A program made the position numbers and the translations under genes. Positions 1-10,967 of a stretch of DNA of 64,000 nucleotides are shown piece after piece. Origin of the DNA: Mermis nigrescens (lineage: Eukaryota > Nematoda > Enoplea > Mermithida > Mermithidae); NCBI GenBank assembly GCA_036768485.1, contig JAVLUZ010000261.1, positions 62,001 through 126,000 on the forward strand, in the 5' to 3' direction. Every line of letters starts with the position of its first letter. Positions within the stretch are counted from its first letter, which is position 1. The notes beneath the pieces are model-generated. The model had not been told where the DNA came from. It ran no database searches and saw only the letters and a program-made list of their open reading frames with translations.

Positions 1-627
1 CTTTTTTAAGAGCAATAAAGACATTCTCAAGATCTTTTAAATGTTCTTTGAAAGTGCGCAAAAAAATAATTATGTCATTGATGTAAACGAGACAAGATTT
101 CCAATTTAGGCCTGCGAGCATGAGCTCCATTAGCCTTTGGAAATCTGCGGGCGCATTTTTTAGGCCAAAAGGTAAAACTTCATTTTCGTAATGACCAACA
201 GGGCATATAAAAGCAGTTTTTTTGCGAGATTTATTATCTAGTGGAATTTGCCAGTAACCAGATTTTAAATCTAATGTGCTAAAATATGCAGCATTGCCTA
301 AGGTATCGAAATAATTGTCTAATTGTGGAAGAGGATAAACTTGTGTTTTAGTAACGTCATTTAACCATTGATAATCAACGACCGGCCTAAGGGAACCGTC
401 CTTTTTCCCAATGAGAAATAATGGACTTGCCCATGGGCTAGTTGTAGGTCGAATAATTTTATCCGCAAGCATTTCATTTATAATTTTCTGCATGGATTCT
501 CTTCTAGAATGCTCAACACGATAAGTTTTTCCAACAACGGGCGGATTATCCCCTGTGTCAATATGATGTTTCATCAAGGGGGTACGTCCGAGAGGTTCGT
601 TTTTTAATGCAAAAATTGAGTCGTGTT
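1..627 (-). pseudogene. Ty3/gypsy reverse transcriptase fragment (pol)
   Basis: The - strand translation shows the fingers-palm blocks of a gypsy RT: LDLKSGYWQIPL (about 290-250), a LPFGLKNAPADFQRLM block (about 180-130) and the active-site block VYINDIII (about 95-70). The usual palm motif has two adjacent aspartates ([FY]xDD). Here the codon for the first is AAT, giving YIND, so a metal-binding residue is lost. The fragment runs off the left edge of the window. It is read in a different frame from the linker segment at 628-981. It is a transposon relic, not a host gene. Confidence 0.85.
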
Positions 628-1169
628 TTAAACATAGTTCACGAATTTGTCAAAAGATGAAACATGCGACACAACTTCGGCATCAGAAGTTAAAGAACCT
701 ATTATTTCACCAGAGTCGATGCGAATTGGCGCTCTAGAGATGTTACAAACGCGAACAGGTATTAGAGGTTGTGAAGCATCGACTATAGACGGAGCAACAA
801 AAAGTGAGGTTTTTTCCATAAAATCTGGATTTGGTTCGAATAATGCAAAATCAAAATTGCAAGAACCGTGACTTATATAGCCAGGTGTAATTAATTCATG
901 CCTAGGTTGTATAATAACAGGCTCAGGTAAGAAACATGCACACACACAACACCAGAGGTAGTTGTGTTGGGTTTCACGCAAAATTTCAATTTTTCATGAG
1001 ATGAGAGTAAATTAATCTTTATGCCGTTTATAAAAGCACAGCGCTCAATAGGATTAACCCAAATGAGTGCGGATTCACAAAAATCATATCCTAAGAGCAT
1101 GTCTTCCAGCAAGTGATGAATTATAGATACTGAGGTAGAAATAGATTGTTCCACAATGGTTAAAGTCAT
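628..1169 (-). pseudogene. Ty3/gypsy protease C-terminal part and PR-RT linker
   Basis: Two overlapping frames on the - strand cover this stretch. One holds a DMLLGYDFC block, resembling the ILGxDFL motif at the end of retroelement aspartic proteases. The other holds VRVCNISRAPIRIDSGEIIG, typical of the region between protease and RT in gypsy elements. The change of frame between them shows at least one indel. There is no independent function to assign. Confidence 0.65.
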
Positions 1170-1259
1170 ATTTACTTTATACCGAACTACAGCGGTGATT
1201 TCGCCTACACCATGTACAACTTGTGAGACTTGTTTAGGTGGTAAATTAAACTCAAGACG

Positions 1260-1742
1260 TTAGAATGCAGATGTGGTCATCATGGTGACCTGTGAACCCA
1301 TATCTATGAGAACAGGTACGTCAATGCCATGAACTTTAATGAGAATGGTGGGTAAATTTGTCCCAGCATGGCTTACAATCGGAATATTAGGATCTAAAGT
1401 CTTAGATGCAGGTAGATTGATTTTTTCATAAGTTGCGAGACGACGTTGTAAACGTTCGTACTCTTTGAGAAATTCTTGTGACACGAATAGATTGGGACGC
1501 ACGCTAGATTCTGGCCCTTTTGCAGTAACCGTGTTTACATCATGAGGAGATGTAAGGGTTGGCTGCGGTGGGGGCACATTCATGGTGGGTTGGTTATCCG
1601 CGGTGTATGTGACATACAGGTGGTTGAGATTGTTGTCGCTGCGGTAATTTGAGTTGTAGTATGTGCCACGCTGTTCATTAGGGAACTGCACGAAAGGTGT
1701 ATTTTGTCGCGATTGATTATTATAACGATTATCGTAAATCAA
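1260..1742 (-). pseudogene. Ty3/gypsy gag C-terminus and aspartic protease N-terminus
   Basis: The frame is rich in Asn, Gln and Pro and ends in the start of a retroviral-type aspartic protease: PVLIDMGSQVTMM, where the active-site triplet is D-M-G instead of the usual D-[ST]-G. A TAA stop follows about ten residues after the active site (plus strand 1258-1260), cutting the protease. The frame differs from that of the long gag segment at 1739-3748, which it abuts. This supports an inactive copy. Confidence 0.7.
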
Positions 1743-3748
1743 ACTTTGATAATTAGCACGCGAATTTTGGTAATAATCATTACGATTTTGCCTAAAATTC
1801 GATCATGTTTGCTTAGGATCAAAGCAATTATCATTATTTGCATAGTTAGATGAACGATGTTGACTAGAGTTACGATATCATAATTGAGATCGATGTCTAC
1901 TTTGCAAATTTGAACGCGATGGCGAACGATTTTGGCGCAAAAAGAACGCAATTGGCTGCGATTGCGAGCCATAGAATTATTACTTCGATCAGGTTGGGTA
2001 TTATGATTAGCATTATTAGACGCTTCTTGTCTCTGATGCGTGAAACATTCCTCATAGATATGACCTATGCGCTTGCAAAAGGTACAATATTTACGAGAGG
2101 AACTTTCTGGTTTCTCAGCATGCGACGAGCGTTGAAACGTTCTATGACGCGAACAATTTGAATCGTTTTGGTTAGATGCGCGAGGAGTATCTTTAGGTAC
2201 TGCGCTGCCTACGGGAGCAGCTGTTACCGATACGTAAGGTGTTACTGCCTTTTTATCCTCAAATTCTTTATTAACAAATTCAGCGCTTAGCGCATTGTCC
2301 AAAAATTCAGCTAATGATGCTCTTGGCTTTTTGTGATATGTCTCCTTCGAAATGCGCAGTAATAAACCTTCCTTTAATTGGTGTCGCATCAAATTATTAA
2401 AGTGGTGCGAGTCAACTTCAAGATAAGGGTCAGATTTTATTAATTCTTTGCGAAGCGAGAGATAATAAGCTTTAACCGATTTGTTAGGCTGCTGTTTATG
2501 ATTCAAAAAATGATTAAAGAGCGCACCGGTGTCCATTGGACAAAATTCGGTTATTAGCGCTTGTTTCATTTTCGAATAAGATTGTTGTATATCAACAGGT
2601 AATGAACGGTATAAACGCATAGCATAGGGATCAAGAAATCCAGTCGCGAATTTTAAACAATCAGCTTTGTCGATATCATAGGTATCGGCAAGCAATTCAA
2701 ATTCTGCAAAATATGCTTTTATATCCGTTTTATCTCCATCAAAAAATTTTTTGTTAGCAATTGCAATTTGCATTTGTGTCAAAAATGGTCCGCAATTCAA
2801 GGAATCAGCGAGACGCGATCCAGCACGCAAGCCTTCAGATGAAGAATCTGAACTATAGCAATGACGTTGTTGGCGCGATCTACTTCTGCGACGCAAGCGA
2901 CGGCTGCGCGGGCAATCATAACTGTTAGATGAGCTTTTGTCAGAAAATTTTACATGTCTTCTCCTACTAGATGATTCAGGTAGAGGTGCAGATTCATTTT
3001 GCAAATTTGCAGTTTCGTTGTTAATGCCAGATAGATTTATTTCGAGAGGTTGCATTTCGATATTAGAAGAATGCAAAATAGGATTATTAGGTGGCATTTC
3101 CACATTCACAGGATTAGGTACATAATTATTTCGAAAAATTTCTCCTTGTGGTGGAAAGTATTGCAGTGGTGGTGGATTTAGCTGCTGCTGCGAGTTCGCA
3201 TTCGAAGAATTAGGTATGAATGAAGGCGCATTACGATTTAAAGACAGCGAAGGCCAAGATCGTGACGTCTGCAAAATTGGTACCGACGGCTGCGAAATTG
3301 TAGGTATATTCTCCAAAAAACCCGAGTTTTGCACCCTTTGCAAACCCGTGTTTAAAGGATTCTGTGACAAATTAGATATCTCAGGCGCGCGATTTGTACA
3401 ATTTTGAACAATATTTTTGGGAACAGTTTCCGAAGGTGAGCGTGAATTTGACGCGCTGTTGCCAGTGGACAACAGTGAAGATGCACGATGCGTACTTTGC
3501 GCATGATTCGCACTTTGCGCATTAAATTCAGAAAAATTTGCGCTATCGATTGAATCGTTAACACGCTCAGATGGATTATTCTCTATGCGATTCGAAACTG
3601 GTTGGGGTTTAAGCATAGTGCTTAGCTCCAGACGCAGTTTACGCATTTCATCCGCATTTTCCTTTTTATCCTGATCAACGCGCGTAGAAAGGTTCGAAAA
3701 TTGCAAATGAATAGCTTGTAGCGCTTTTAAAATGAGATCATTAGTCAC
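1739..3748 (-). pseudogene. Ty3/gypsy gag-like ORF with CCHC zinc knuckle
   Basis: An open frame of 669 codons. The first ~290 residues are low-complexity, rich in Ser, Asn, Gln and Pro, with an Arg/Ser stretch. A retrotransposon gag domain follows at about residues 310-500, with FFDGDKTDIKAYFAEFELL and a downstream LITEFCP block. One CCHC zinc knuckle sits near residue 555 (C-x2-C-x4-H-x4-C, CTFCKRIGHIYEEC). After the knuckle the frame drifts into sequence whose match continues in another frame, so a frameshift lies near 1900-2000. In Ty3-type elements this protein packages the RNA. The first Met is not established; upstream frame 3778-4188 may be the true gag start. Confidence 0.75.
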
Positions 3749-3777
3749 ATTAGCATTAGCACGCTCTTCGTCGGCAT

Positions 3778-4188
3778 TTATGCTATGACTATACTTTCTA
3801 CATCAGAATCGGGATTTTCGTGCTCCGAACTGGTTTCAGGATTATTTGCCATGTTAAGAGTAGTCGTATTATCAATCATTGTATGATTAGATGAATTGTC
3901 AATGTTAGGGTCCGATCTAGTTATCGAAGCTTGTTTAATGCGCGATCGCATGGTACTCAATAACAGTTCATCTTCAGACTGTGTATTGCTCGCGGCATTT
4001 AGTGACGCGGGTAATTTATCATTATTCGCCTTACTAGTTATGTCTTTATCGTTTTTGTCATTACTCGCAGAATTACTCGCGCTATTAGAGTCAACAGGCG
4101 CGGTGGGTAATTGGCGAGATAAAGTAGGTGGCGTAGAAGGTTTTTTCAATTTAGCGGGCGGTGTCCGCAAAACCTTTTTTCCTGCCAT
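3778..4188 (-). pseudogene. Probable N-terminal part of the same gag
   Basis: A 136-codon frame beginning with MAGKKVLRTPPAKLKKPS, lysine/proline-rich and then Ser/Asn/Asp-rich. It ends in TAA 30 nt upstream of the start of the long gag frame. Composition and position suggest the original gag N-terminus separated by a stop or frameshift. No domain is recognisable, so this is inference from adjacency. Confidence 0.4.
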
Positions 4189-4605
4189 TTTTAGGTATCA
4201 AAAATGTCTAAAAATATGACCTTGGGTAAAATAAATTTCAGTACGTCGAAATTTTGTCCAAAATAAATGTTTCGAATTTGGTCTTTGTTGATCCAAAAAA
4301 CAGGTTTTTCATGTGAATTGTATTTGCTTACGTGAAGTAAGATATACCTGACGTGAAATGATCGAAAACTGGTAGGACTAAGCCTAAAGCGCAAGAAAAT
4401 GTACGTGGTTAGAAAAAGAGATAGGTAAAGACCTAAGTGACGGAATTTCGTCGTCAGGAGAGAAAATGATAAATCGTCGCCTGCGGGTCGACGTTTATAG
4501 AAAAATGCAAGCGTGAGCACTGCCTTTGTCGATAAAGATCCGACAGAAATAGAAAAATAACGATGACTTTACCACGATACACAAAATCTTTACCACGGAC
4601 ACTTA

Positions 4606-6029
4606 CAGTCCGAGACACAACTAACGCCTCAGAATTCCAACCAATTGGAATTGTAATTTCGTTGATAAAAAATTGGAAAATGGTTGAGAAAAAATTGAAA
4701 TTATACTGTAGGAATAACCTCTGTTGACCGAATTTCAATCGAATTCAAGAAATTCAACCGGCGGCTTTCTCTGATCAATATGCCCTTTGTTCTAGTATGA
4801 GTCATCATGAGTGACAGCAATAATTCAATAAATGCACAGTCAATACCTACACTTTTGCTACAAGCGCGCCATTTTATCACGTGTGATTGTTAATCAAAAT
4901 ATGTATGTGGACACTATGTATTCTTTTTCCACTATACACAAAGTATAAAAAATATGAAAGCAAGATATGTTTATTATTTTTTATCCTTATATTTATCTGG
5001 ATTTTTTAATCTGTAGTGATGCTGCAAGGTAATAGAATATAGACTTAAATCGAAATTAAAAGAAAAATTGATTAAAATTTAATTTGCGAATTTTAGAACT
5101 CTTAGAAATTAAAATTTGATTTTAATATAACTTTTAAATCTAGGTAAATTTGAATATGCTTTCAAATTTTCTATAAATTTTAATCTATGGGATTTGAATT
5201 ATTAAAAGCTCATTAAGTTTGCATTTAAGTATATTTTATACATTTGATAAATTATATTTAAAATGGCCATGTTACTTATAAGTAACATGGCCATTTTGAG
5301 TTTTTAGAATTTTGTGTGATTGAAGGATAGCAAAATATACATAATTAAGATTAATTTTCCAATGGCCAAAAATACATATTTAACTCTGTGAATATCGAAG
5401 GTATAAACGTAACTTATTTAAATAAGAAATAAAAAGATATGTACTCGTCTACAATATATGTAGACTATTTTTTGGTTGGTGAAGAAAGCTAAATATATGT
5501 AGGCGAAAATGCGCATAATGAATTAGTTGCCCTAATTAGTTATGCAACAGCGTTCCACATCGTTTAATGAGAACATGTAGAACAAAAAGCATACGATATG
5601 CATGTGTGTGGTGCACCGAGTTCATTTTATGCCTATGAATCAATTTAGACCGCACAATAGGTTATTTTGCCTAACTCATACGAAACGCGCCATATGACCT
5701 ACCTGATATTAACAGCCCCATCAAAAAAAACAAGCAAGTACTTAGGTACGCGTACAGTATGACTGACTCACTCGCCATTGCATCGCCTATATTTTTTGAC
5801 GAGGGTCGCCAACTGACAGGCATTGTTAGTTCAGGAGCGTAGAAAACAGTAGCGCTGTAGCTTTGATGTCCGTGTCAATTTATTTCCAACTAAATTCCAA
5901 CCGAGCCAGAATCCAACCGAATGGAAAAAATTGATAAAAGGTTGGATTTTTATTGAAAATTACTTGGAAAAAGCTTGGAAATCAGTTGGGCCCCAACCGA
6001 TTGTAGGGCGTTAGTTGTGTCTCGGACTG
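4606..6029. mobile_element. Non-autonomous Tc1/mariner-type element, 1,424 bp, TA target duplication
   Basis: Perfect 23-bp terminal inverted repeats: the left end begins CAGTCCGAGACACAACTAAC and the right end (to 6029) is its exact reverse complement. TA flanks each side (4604-4605, 6030-6031). CAGT ends with TA duplication are typical of the Tc1/mariner superfamily. Both subterminal zones hold CCAACC-type repeats. There is no transposase frame inside, so it depends on a partner. Its centre holds a 38-bp perfect palindrome. Confidence 0.85.
5260..5297. repeat. 38-bp perfect palindrome
   Basis: Two 19-bp arms with no spacer, centred on CTTATAAG; each arm begins AAAATGGCCATGTTACTT. It lies within 25 bp of the midpoint of the 4606-6029 element and could form a cruciform. 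Confidence 0.9.
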
Positions 6030-6031
6030 TA

Positions 6032-7392
6032 CTTAAATTGCGCACTGCCACGATCGCGGTCGATACAACAACAAAGGTGAGCAAAATGTTACACATATTT
6101 AGATGGCCAAAATGATAATTTTTGGATCAAAAAATAATTTTACGATGATTGATCAGTTCGGCTGTAGCTAGCAGCCTAAAAGAGGGACTATCCAGTGTAA
6201 ATACAAAGGGTGCCCTATGTATACGGAATCAACATAGGACACGGATGTATTTGCCTTCGAGACTTACTTAGGTATGTAGGTACTTAAGTCTACGCTTAGC
6301 TCTGGCCCCGATCGCGCAGCCTGGGATCGCTTTCGATCTTTGGACCCTTACAGACCCTACGGCTTTGATCCCCTCAGCCCCAATATTGCTGGCTGCTTCT
6401 GGACGGGTGATCTCAGCAGCTACGCCCTAAGACCTAAGGCTACTTACCTAATCTCGGAATTTGCCGCGGAGGTCAGTTGACTTATCTCAAAGCTCAAGTT
6501 GAATATTTAACTTCTTTTCAAGGTTCGATTCTAACATAAATGTTTTTGGTTCCTAATACGTGTAGCACAATAGACTATGAAAACAACAACAATGAGCTCA
6601 ACACTGATCAACCATCCTTAAAGATTAGATAATATTTTTGATCAATTTTTGGTTTAAGAAAAGATTTAAGACTTTCGAATAAAAGTAGCAATCACATGGA
6701 AATTACCTATCCTTCCACTCTGATGAGCTGAAATCCTCGATGTGGGCAATTACCGACCTAACCCTCGGTATATCCAAAAACCCCAGGGTAGGTTTTTCTT
6801 CAATTTATTCCAAACGCAGAATACACGGCCTATAGCCGGACACAAAATAAAGCAAACAAAGAACGAAAACGTATGGACTATATACACAAACGGTGGCCAA
6901 CCAGACTGCCAACAACACTAACTACATTGGCCTCAAGAGACCATTACAGTAAAATAAACAAAGATCAAATTAACGTGATACTGATACACTTTTATCTCAG
7001 ATCGAATGTTATCGATTACACAAGCAGTATGCATGAAACAGTTACTATTATCATACACTTAACTCTATGTTACCGGACAAGTATCTAAATGTTTTTTATT
7101 ATTGAAAATTGGGGAAAAAGTGGGAAGACCGAAGGCATAGCCCACAGTACACTATCGTAGATAGCTACTAGTATTGGCTATGTGATGGCTACCGCGAACT
7201 GCTAAGGCAAGTTCGCCTATACGTGTGACTCTCGCAGTTACATATTAGTGTACGAAATGCGGAACGGTATTTTTTAGTCTAATTTGCATAGACTTAATTT
7301 AGAAGGAAGCGTAATGCGAAAATTACTTTATACCTTCTACGTACAAGATGCAAATGCTTTGATATATTACTACATTGGTACACTGTATGTAC
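6032..7392. other. Spacer without recognisable gene
   Basis: Mixed-composition DNA with short open frames only (longest about 71 codons at 6873-7088) and no recognisable domain. I see no RNA gene or clear repeat boundary here. Confidence 0.5.
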
Positions 7393-7400
7393 ATGCTAGC

Positions 7401-8220
7401 TAGTGTTGTAAAAGATAAGAATTTTTCGCAAGATAAAAGATAAAGATAAAGTTGAAATTTTAAAATCTAGAAGATAAAGAGAAAGATAAAAAATTAAGAA
7501 AGATAAAAATAATTTGCAAGATAAAGGAACCAAAAAGATAAAGTGTACATATGTAAATATGGTCGCCTGGAACCAGGAGAATGATGTTTGTAAAGTGCAA
7601 TAAACGAGAGTGGGTGATGTAAAGCAGCTATCTGAATGCCCTAATTTTTACACCTGAGATGAAAGAAGTGATAGGCATTAAGGACACATAAATGTAGGTC
7701 TGGGGGTCAACCCGCGGTCACTTCTTTCTTTTCACAAGCATCTAAACCCTGCTATGCGCCTGTACGGAGTATAGTCGCAACAGTTATTGATTTTTTCAAA
7801 CTTCATGTTTCCTAGGCTTGGACTTAGATGAACGTGGGTGCTAGTAGTAGTACTCCCGCTCAGATCGGTATCACTCATGCTTACTTAGGTTGATATACAG
7901 GCATTAGCTTGGGCCGCACGCCATAGGTTTAAACAATAGTTTTCTTTTCTTTTCTTCTATTACAGTAAAACTTGAATGCGTCTAAATATATTTCACGTCA
8001 AACCTGCATTTTGGACTACGTGCTAACTTATGTACATACATACTTTGTTTTTTGCAAGATAAACTCCCATCAAAAAGATAAAGATAAAGATCGCCTGTGA
8101 TTTTTCCAAAAGATGAAGATAAAGATAAAAATAAAGATAAGAAATCGTCAAGATAAAGATAAAGATATCTTTATCTTTATCTTGCTAAAAAGATAAAGAA
8201 AGATATCTTTTACAACACTA
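7401..8220. mobile_element. hAT-like MITE with GATAAA subterminal repeats, 820 bp
   Basis: The ends are inverted: TAGTGTTGTAAAAGATA at the left and its complement at the right. Just inside each end are runs of AGATAAAGATAAAG units (about 7420-7545 and 8045-8215). The 8-bp flank at the left is ATGCTAGC (7393-7400). At the right the same octamer is split by a later insertion (ATGCTA at 8221-8226, GC at 8776-8777), confirming an 8-bp duplication. There is no coding capacity. Confidence 0.8.
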
Positions 8221-8226
8221 ATGCTA

Positions 8227-8773
8227 TAGTCTGTTTCATTTATCCGAGAGCTTTTTCAGTAAATGTTTTCGGAGGCTACAGTAACCCCTTCTTTCTTATT
8301 TACTGTAGTTCGCTAGATCTCACTGTAGTTACGTAGCAGAGAAGGGTTTTTCAATAACATTGTTGTGACATAATTTATGCTCGTCTTCCAGCAAATTAAT
8401 CAACTTACAGATAAAAATCGCGCATTCAGCTTATCCTTAGTTGACACTTTAAACACAATAGACTAAAATGTTAAGAAACGCTGCGAACTCCCTCATAGCT
8501 CAGTGGTAAAACGTCTGCTTGTCGTGTCGAAGCAACTGGGTTCGATTCCACCCGACAGCTTTTTATTTAGCGCACTTACTGTAGTATGTCTTAGTACCGA
8601 TTAAATGCCTAAATTAAATTTATATAGGCGGATTAGTGCATTAAAAATTAAAGAATTCCAGCCACTCGCCCTCACTGAGCTGATCTGCCGAATTACAGTA
8701 ATTCGTCTTGTTTCGCTTACTGTAGCCCTTAAAAGAATTGACTAAAAAGCTCTCGAATAAATGAAACAGACTA
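8227..8773. mobile_element. TA-target MITE carrying a tRNA-like module, copy 1 (547 bp)
   Basis: The ends are inverted repeats of about 30 bp starting TAGTCTGTTTCATTTAT, flanked by TA (8225-8226, 8774-8775). The insertion split the ATGCTAGC target duplication of the hAT-like element on its left, which proves both the TA duplication and its later arrival. The interior holds several ACTGTA/TACAGT boxes and a tRNA-like block at 8488-8560. A second full copy, inverted, is at 56764-57320. There is no protein frame. Confidence 0.88.
8488..8560 (+). ncRNA. tRNA-like module with Pol III A and B boxes inside MITE copy 1
   Basis: An A-box match TAGCTCAGTGGT lies at 8496-8507 and a B-box match GGTTCGATTCC at 8539-8549, with 31 bp between, as in tRNA genes and tRNA-derived SINEs. 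An anticodon-arm-like stem TGCTT/AAGCA surrounds a loop. The two ends do not pair as an acceptor stem, so it is a tRNA-derived promoter module and not a working tRNA gene. A run of T follows at 8560-8565 (gctttttat), a possible Pol III stop. Confidence 0.75.
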
Positions 8774-8798
8774 TAGCAGTATGGACGTGTAAAAACTA

Positions 8799-9051
8799 TA
8801 GTCTGTTCCATTCCAAACAGCCCATTTTCGTTCTATAGCTTATTGCTGCAGCAGAATATTTTACGTGTTAGGTTGTTGTAGCAGTCTGTAAGATGCGTCA
8901 CATGTTAAACCGCGCATATAAGACATCAATAAGAAGAGTTTAAAGCAATCAGTTGTTACGAGAGCGTGGTTGAAGAAGCCAGCTGTACAGTAAAAATTTA
9001 TTACAGTAATAAGACCATCAAAAAATAAGCTGTTCGGAATGGACCAGACCA
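8799..9051. mobile_element. Short TA-target MITE, 253 bp
   Basis: The left end TAGTCTGTTCCATTCCAAAC and right end (complement TGGTCTGGTCCATTCCGAAC) are inverted with few mismatches, flanked by TA at 8797-8798 and 9052-9053. The first seven bases match the tRNA-carrying MITE next door, suggesting the same mobilising transposase. The interior is different and lacks the tRNA-like block. Confidence 0.75.
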
Positions 9052-9053
9052 TA

Positions 9054-9838
9054 CACCGCGATTAATGAAACATATTTTTGCTTGTACATTTAAAAACCGC
9101 AGGTACAAAAGTTTACGCAAAGCTAGAGTTTAGAAAATTACTGTTCGATACCCAAAATTAGCGTGCGTGCGGCTATTCTCTCGCTTCGCCACTCCGCATC
9201 GTGTGACGACTATACGAAGGATACCTGCGAAGTGCCTACACTGCACTGGCGTAGCTAGTGGACGGGGATTCTCGCCCCTAGATGAGGCGAAGTGGTTGCG
9301 TATGCTGTTCTGCGACGATTTGTTGCGAATAAACCATGGCTATTATTTCATCTTAATGGCAACAAACAAAGAAGTTTTGATCGTTTGTCGCCGCAAAATA
9401 CCTATTTACTAACATTTTAGGCAATTGAAAGTCAAAAGTATGGAGAAAATTCGTGCGTTTATTGCAGACTGCGTTTTAAAAAGCTGCTTAGAATAGGGAA
9501 CAAAACATGACAAGTCTAAAAAAGATCTGCACCTGATGCGCTTTAAGAAGTTTATCAGTCATTCTGGCATGGAAATATCACAAAATTCCCGCGCTTTATG
9601 CCAGTCTATTTGATCTATTTATCATCTGAATTAAGGATTATGATTTGGACGATTTTGTGAAAATTTTAACGGTAAAATTCAATATTCCAGTGCGTTATTT
9701 TGCAAAATTTTCCAAGGCTCTGCCCCAAAACCCGCTTGATGCGCTTGAGCGCGCCATCCAAAAAACCCCAGCCCTAAAAGAAGTTTTCCGTTGCACTCTC
9801 CGTGATATAAAGTTCTATTCGAGTAGTAAGCACGTGGG
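9054..9838. other. Spacer without recognisable gene
   Basis: Short frames only (for example 9167-9412 and 9645-9920); none shows a known domain. The last part is typical repeat-derived sequence leading into the family A copy. Confidence 0.4.
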
Positions 9839-10082
9839 CGTGGGGGGTTGGGGGTGTGCACCCCCAAAAGTTGGAATGCCCCCCAGAAATCAAAATACCC
9901 CCCCGGAATTCAATTTTTGAATATTTTTCTTGCTTTTTTAGCGATTTTTTGATGCCATTAGATAGTGCTCGATGAGAAACGTCGAAAAATGGTGTTTTTG
10001 TCACCGTACGACCACTTTTAAGACCATTTTTTGACGTTAGAAAATTTTTCCACCCCTTCCCCTTAGAATTTCGGTGCTGCCC
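9839..10082 (+). mobile_element. Family A hAT-like MITE copy (degenerate)
   Basis: Shows the family A order: GTGGGCGTGGGG end, C-rich block, AATTCAATTTTTGA, then GCTCGATGAGAAACGTCG, then CCATTTTTTGACG, ending GGTGCTGCCCATCATAG. Target duplication is not clear in this copy. Confidence 0.65.
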
Positions 10083-10530
10083 ATCATAGTTTCCTAAGGT
10101 CGAAAGTTCAGGAGGTGAAATCCCAAAATTTAGGACCAGCAGGCCAAATATGAAAAATGGCTAAAACATCCTATATAACATGTTTTAATGTGAAAAACTG
10201 TATTTTTAACTTTTTTTTGTCCCATTCTGACTAGTTTCGTCACTCTTGTAAGTAAAAATATAAGAATTCATCGAAAACTTTGACTTTTCAGATCATTTTT
10301 ACTTTATTCTAGGTATTTTGTGGGTAAACAAAACATAAATGTACTAGTCGGCGTGAAGCACTGAAAAAATTTTAATACTTTCGCTGCTTTTGTACCCAAA
10401 AATCATGCAGAAAATGTTCGATAGCTCAAAATCGTCCGACAGTGATTCAAGTCTCGGACCCTGAGGTGGGGGTAATACCCTCCCCTCACCCCCTATGGGA
10501 ATGTATGCTGCCCATCTATGGTAGGAAAAC
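10083..10530. repeat. Interspersed repeat; uninterrupted paralogue of the segment split by a hAT at 58492-60192
   Basis: The reverse complement of this stretch matches 58300-58491 joined directly to 60193-60480. Here TTTGTTTA (on the - strand, 10325-10332) occurs once, while the other copy has it on both sides of the inserted hAT. This is a natural empty site. Confidence 0.8.
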
Positions 10531-10967
10531 TTGCAAATTGTAAAAATTTTCGAAAAAAATTTTTTCTTCGCATTTTAATTGTTGCAGGACGATGTGAGTT
10601 GAATAAAAAAAGCATTATTTTATGTCTAGGACACATTCTTATACGTTTTTGTGGACTTTTGATATAAAAACATTTTCGGACCCCCTGGCAAAAGTCCTGG
10701 CTATGCTTATGCCTCTTTGCGCCGATTTCTCCTATCTTTTGGCAGTTTCTTTCCTTTTATTGCAGTAACTGTCAAAAAAATTAGCGCTTTGAGCGCATGA
10801 TTAGCATTATTCCGTCAATAACGTGAAAAAGTTTCAATGAAATAATAAATTTTTCTGTTGCTTAAATAATGCGATCTGCAAAAAATTTTTTGGATACCCC
10901 TTTGGCGAAAATCCTGGCTACGCCTATTCTACGCTGATAATAATTTGAATCTTTCATAGTAATCGTA

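Larger units (their letters stand above)
1..4188 (-). mobile_element. Degenerate Ty3/gypsy-type LTR retrotransposon, internal region, cut by window edge
   Basis: Reading on the - strand from about 4188 to 1, the order is gag, zinc knuckle, aspartic protease, linker, reverse transcriptase, which is the gag-pol order of Ty3/gypsy elements. The reading frame changes at least four times and carries stops, so this copy cannot express a whole polyprotein. The RT is cut by the left window edge; RNase H, integrase and the 3' LTR would lie outside. No LTR could be recognised upstream of gag within 4189-4603, and a Tc1/mariner-like MITE begins at 4606, so the 5' LTR may be lost or may lie beyond it. 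The family call rests on the RT and gag motifs; the exact clade is not determined. Confidence 0.85.

Noticed and set aside
6717..6750. Hammerhead ribozyme core (CTGATGAG..GAAA)
   Set aside because: The core words occur, but helix II is almost absent and helices I and III cannot be formed with the required U-H cleavage step.
8488..8560. A genuine tRNA gene
   Set aside because: A and B boxes are present but the 5' and 3' ends do not pair into an acceptor stem in either copy, and the block sits inside a transposon.
9645..9920. A 91-codon + strand frame
   Set aside because: Its second half lies in a family A element and its first half has no recognisable domain.
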